Shown here: positions 61,295 to 64,000 of the stretch, piece by piece
Layout of the letters: each line of letters opens with the position of its first letter
How positions within the stretch are numbered: the stretch's first letter is position 1
From: Wenzhouxiangella sp042310355
GTDB lineage: Bacteria > Pseudomonadota > Gammaproteobacteria > Xanthomonadales > Wenzhouxiangellaceae
Length of the DNA stretch: 64,000 bases
Assembly: GCF_042310355.1 (NCBI RefSeq)
Contig: NZ_JBHJMR010000001.1
Coordinates: forward strand, 372,001 to 436,000
Direction of reading: 5' to 3'
The notes under the pieces: generated by a model
The model's database searches: none
Told to the model about the DNA's origin: nothing
The model's input: only the letters and a program-made list of their open reading frames with translations
Program-made: the position numbers and the translations under genes

Positions 61295-62915
61295 CTCAAA
61301 ATGGACGTTTCTGCGGGGCGCCGTGGCCCCGATCGCACTGACCATGGCTTTCGGTCTTGCGGCCGCCGAATCGAATGTTTCGATCGAGGCCGAACTGGAC
61401 GAGGCGGTTGCATCGGGCAGCGTGCTGTCCGCCCGCGCCGCAATCGTGCGCGACGGCGAGCTGCGCCATTTCGGCGCAGGGCGTCTCGAGCCCGGCGGCG
61501 AAGCCGAGCCGGATGCCGCCACGTCCTACCAGATCGGTTCGGTCAGCAAGGCATTCACCAACCTGCTGCTGGCCGAAATGGTTGCCGCGGGCAAGGTGGC
61601 CTACGACACGCGCGTGGCGGATCTGCTCGGAGACGAGATCGAGTTCGCCAATCCCGCCGTCAGTGAGATCACCCTGCTCGAACTGGCCACGCATACAAGC
61701 GGCCTGCCGCGGCTGCCGTTGAACCTGAGCATCAGCGACCCCGCCGACCCCTACGCCGACTACGGGGAGGCCGATCTTCTCGACGCCCTCGGCAGAACGC
61801 GCGAAGGCCAGCCCCTGGGAGATCGGTACGCCTATTCCAACTACGGGGTCGGACTGATGGGCTACCTGCTGGGACGCGTGCACGGCGGCGGCTACAGTGC
61901 GGCGCTCGAAGCGCTGGTGCTCGAGCCGCTGGGCCTGGCCGACACCGGCGTCGAGCCGCGCACAGCCGTGGCCGCTGCCTTCACCGGTGGTGAAGCCGTT
62001 CCCGCCTGGAACCTCGCGGCACTGGCCGGCGCCGGCGCCCTGTGGAGCACGACCGCCGACATGGCACGGCTGGCCCGGGCCGAGCTCGGGCTCGCCGAAC
62101 GGGCCCTCGAACACGAGCCCGCCCAGGGGCGGGAAATCGTCGCGCCGGCAAAGGGGGGACGGGCCGTAACCCCGGTCTGGCATGTCGCCGAAACGCCCGC
62201 CGGCCCGGTTTATTGGCACAACGGCGCGACCGCCGGTCACCGCAGTTTCATCGGCTTCCGTCCGGCCACTGCGGACGCCGTCGTCCTGCTTGCCGCCGGC
62301 GACCTGGATCCGGCCGAGCTGGCGCTGGCCTGGTTCGACGCGTCGTCGGGGGCCGACGACGGCCCGGCCCTCGAGGCGGGCATGGCCGGTCAATACCGCC
62401 TCACGCCGCAGGTCGGCATTGGCGTTTACGAAGCTGACTCGGGACCGATGGCGCAGCTGAGCGGGCAGTCGCCGACGCCGATCATGCCGGCCGGCGATGG
62501 CTGGTACGCCTTCAACGTCGCCGACGCCAGCATGAAGTTCCTGCGCGAAGACGGCGAGATCACGGCGGTGGAGCTGGTGCAGAACGGGCGCACGCAGCGC
62601 GCGGAGAAAGTCGCGGACACCGCTCGAGTCCTGTCGCGCCGCAGCCTGGAAACGGATCGGGACCAGTTGGCGGACTATGTTGGCGAGTATGCCCTGGCGC
62701 CTGGCGCCCGCTTCACGATTCGAATATCGGACGACGGCCTGGAAGCGCGGCTGACGGGCCAGCCCTTTTTCCCGATCCACTTCAAGGGTGACGACGTTTT
62801 CTTCTACAAGGTGGTCGACGCCGAGCTGCACTTCCAGCGCAACGAGCAGGGCGAAGTCGACGCGCTGGTGCTGCACCAGGGCGGCATCGAGCAGCGGGCC
62901 GAGCGGATCGAATGA
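61284..62915 (+). CDS. Class C beta-lactamase-like serine hydrolase, exported
   Basis: A 543-residue protein with a signal peptide (PIALTMAFGLAAAES). The catalytic SxxK is in QIGSVSKAFTNLLL (about residue 86), YxN in YSNYGVG (about 183), and the third motif is HNGATAGH (about 311). After residue 360 a lipocalin-like C-terminal domain follows, as in related peptidases/esterases. It is third in the sigma-factor operon. A D-amino-peptidase or esterase activity is more likely than antibiotic resistance. Confidence 0.88.
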   Translation: MRIDSKWTFLRGAVAPIALTMAFGLAAAESNVSIEAELDEAVASGSVLSARAAIVRDGELRHFGAGRLEPGGEAEPDAATSYQIGSVSKAFTNLLLAEMVAAGKVAYDTRVADLLGDEIEFANPAVSEITLLELATHTSGLPRLPLNLSISDPADPYADYGEADLLDALGRTREGQPLGDRYAYSNYGVGLMGYLLGRVHGGGYSAALEALVLEPLGLADTGVEPRTAVAAAFTGGEAVPAWNLAALAGAGALWSTTADMARLARAELGLAERALEHEPAQGREIVAPAKGGRAVTPVWHVAETPAGPVYWHNGATAGHRSFIGFRPATADAVVLLAAGDLDPAELALAWFDASSGADDGPALEAGMAGQYRLTPQVGIGVYEADSGPMAQLSGQSPTPIMPAGDGWYAFNVADASMKFLREDGEITAVELVQNGRTQRAEKVADTARVLSRRSLETDRDQLADYVGEYALAPGARFTIRISDDGLEARLTGQPFFPIHFKGDDVFFYKVVDAELHFQRNEQGEVDALVLHQGGIEQRAERIE

Positions 62916-62926
62916 CGGTTTCGGAC

Positions 62927-62959
62927 ACGAAAAAGCCGGCGCGAGGCCGGCTTTTTCGT
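62927..62959. terminator. Bidirectional intrinsic terminator
   Basis: A perfect 14-bp stem (ACGAAAAAGCCGGC with its complement) around GCGAG. The T5 run on each strand gives a U-tract for both the serine hydrolase (rightward) and ssrA (leftward). Confidence 0.85.
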
Positions 62960-62968
62960 CGGGGATCT

Positions 62969-63325
62969 TGGTGGAGGCGGGGGGAGTCGAACCCCCGTCC
63001 GCGAACCTTCTGATCCTGGTTCTACATGCTTAGCCCGCTCGATTATTTCTCGTCGTTACAACGCCCGAGGGGCAGGGCATATGCAACGACCAGTCCCTGT
63101 TTGATTTAACACCATGCCCAGAGACGCGACATGACGCGATCCTGCTAAATGATCTCCGGTCGGAAGCGCAGGCTCAACCGGCGGAGAGCAGGCTGGTTTT
63201 TAGGCAGCCAGTGCGTAGTTGTCGTCGTTGGCAACTAACTTTGGTTCAACTTGTTTTACGAGGTGAGTTGAGACCTCGGCATGCCCCAGGGTACGTCTGA
63301 TCCGCGTCGAAGCCGGAACGCCCCC
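62969..63325 (-). ncRNA. ssrA: Transfer-messenger RNA (tmRNA)
   Basis: A 357-nt RNA with a tRNA-like half whose ends pair: 5' GGGGGCG with 3' CGCCTCC, then ACCA encoded in the gene. GGACGGGGGTTCGACTCC is the T-arm. The internal tag reads ANDDNYALAA followed by TAA, one substitution from E. coli ANDENYALAA. It rescues stalled ribosomes and marks products for ClpXP, assisted by SspB (encoded at 29003). The terminator lies 10 nt past the 3' end; the GGDEF gene lies upstream. Confidence 0.97.
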
Positions 63326-63380
63326 GAAGTTGTTTACTAAGACTACCAGTATCGGGCAGAGTTCCGCAATGCGAACCGGT

Positions 63381-64000
63381 TCAGTTTCCGGTTGCGGGCG
63401 CGAGCGGCGCTTCGCCGTCGACATCGGCCAGGCCGGCAACGCGGTTGCGCCCGGCTTCCTTGGCGCGGTAGAGGGCGCGATCGGCCGACTCGAGCCATTC
63501 GCGCAGGCCCAGGTCGCGGTCGCGGGCTTCGGCGAAGCCGATGCTGACGGACAGGCGGTCTCCGTCGAGGTGGGGCAGGTCGAGTCCGGCCACCCCCGCG
63601 CGGATGGACTCGGCCACGGCCTGCGCGCGTTCGACACCTCCTTCGATCGCGACGGTCAGTTCGTCGCCGCCGAAGCGTCCGGCCACGTCACCGCGCCCGA
63701 TCTGCCGGCCGATCACGCCGGCCACGCCGCGCAGCGCGTCGTCGCCGGCGGTGTGGCCGTGATCGTCGTTGATGACCTTGAACTCGTCCAGGTCGATCAG
63801 CAACAGGCTGACGGTGTCGCCGCCCTCGTGGCGTGCCTGCAGCATCAATTCCGCCTGCGCCTGCCAGTGACCGCGGCTGGCCAGGCCGGTCAGCATGTCG
63901 ATGCGGCTCAACTCGTCGAGCTGACGGTTCTGGCGTTGGACCTTGCGCACCAGTCGGTACCCGGTCAGGCTCACGGCGATCGTGTGGATCAGCAGCAGGG
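63381..64000 (-). CDS. GGDEF-domain diguanylate cyclase (5' end outside the window)
   Basis: The C-terminal 206 residues are visible; the gene continues beyond the right edge. The last bases encode LLLIHTIAVSLTG, likely the end of a membrane segment, then a coiled linker and the GGDEF domain. The catalytic loop reads RFGGDELTVA, with Leu in place of the final Phe, and the RxxD inhibition site is missing. It would make c-di-GMP. 55 bp separates it from ssrA. Confidence 0.93.
   Translation of the reverse strand, partial: LLLIHTIAVSLTGYRLVRKVQRQNRQLDELSRIDMLTGLASRGHWQAQAELMLQARHEGGDTVSLLLIDLDEFKVINDDHGHTAGDDALRGVAGVIGRQIGRGDVAGRFGGDELTVAIEGGVERAQAVAESIRAGVAGLDLPHLDGDRLSVSIGFAEARDRDLGLREWLESADRALYRAKEAGRNRVAGLADVDGEAPLAPATGN

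Noticed and set aside
61284..62915. Antibiotic-resistance beta-lactamase
   Set aside because: The family motifs are shared with peptidases and esterases, the protein is much longer than AmpC and lies in a sigma-factor operon without mobile elements.

Overview
The window is one continuous, gene-dense, high-GC stretch of chromosome from a gammaproteobacterium, most likely of the Xanthomonadales/Wenzhouxiangellaceae type. The clues are the metG-mrp-dcd order, an Rnf/Rsx complex ending in nth, petABC followed by sspAB, a fused RlmKL methyltransferase, and a tmRNA tag reading ANDDNYALAA. I see no prophage, insertion sequence, CRISPR array or tRNA. The taxonomic call is inference.

Layout. 1-6.7 kb: start of metX, an FeS-type photolyase, a Trm112-like protein, purEK, then a DUF1543 protein, an orphan ABC ATPase and an ArgD-type aminotransferase read leftward. 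6.7-10.9 kb: sodB, RNase T, a TraB/GumN protein, then an HvfABC-type cassette (Cys-rich EGxCG precursor, DUF692/MNIO enzyme, DUF2063 partner) that looks like a copper-related modified-peptide system. 11-20 kb: nth and rsxBCDGE, with rsxA displaced about 3.2 kb away behind a cupin, two membrane proteins and a lipoprotein sugar dehydrogenase. 20-29.4 kb: metG, mrp, dcd, a DegS-like protease, the cytochrome bc1 operon petABC and sspAB. 29.5-34 kb: DUF3301 and Smr proteins, surE-pcm-yqaA-nlpD without the usual rpoS, an Mth938-like protein and YhbY. 34-41 kb: rlmE, ftsH, an Ada-type repair regulator, folP, glmM and a 2OG-Fe oxygenase. 41-51.5 kb: a Baeyer-Villiger-type monooxygenase, yigZ, xseA, a glycosyltransferase with a LpxH-like phosphatase, an amidohydrolase, a GNAT-nitrilase fusion, a YhcB/ZapG protein and a PagL-like outer-membrane enzyme. 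51.8-64 kb: an RND efflux pair, rlmKL, a cation/proton antiporter, an ECF sigma operon with a serine hydrolase, ssrA, and the end of a GGDEF gene.

The most unusual non-coding feature is a family of intergenic elements. Each is built from short tandem units (7, 8, 9 or 10 bp, depending on the locus), and most are arranged as two inverted arms around a loop. At least eight inverted pairs and three or more single arms occur in 64 kb, always between genes. The unit sequence differs between classes, yet the architecture is the same. Two of the 8-mer elements also enclose a second, GC-rich inverted repeat.

Most genes are packed into operons with ATGA or few-base overlaps, so translation coupling is probably common. 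Functions are inferred from motifs and family recognition; no searches were run.
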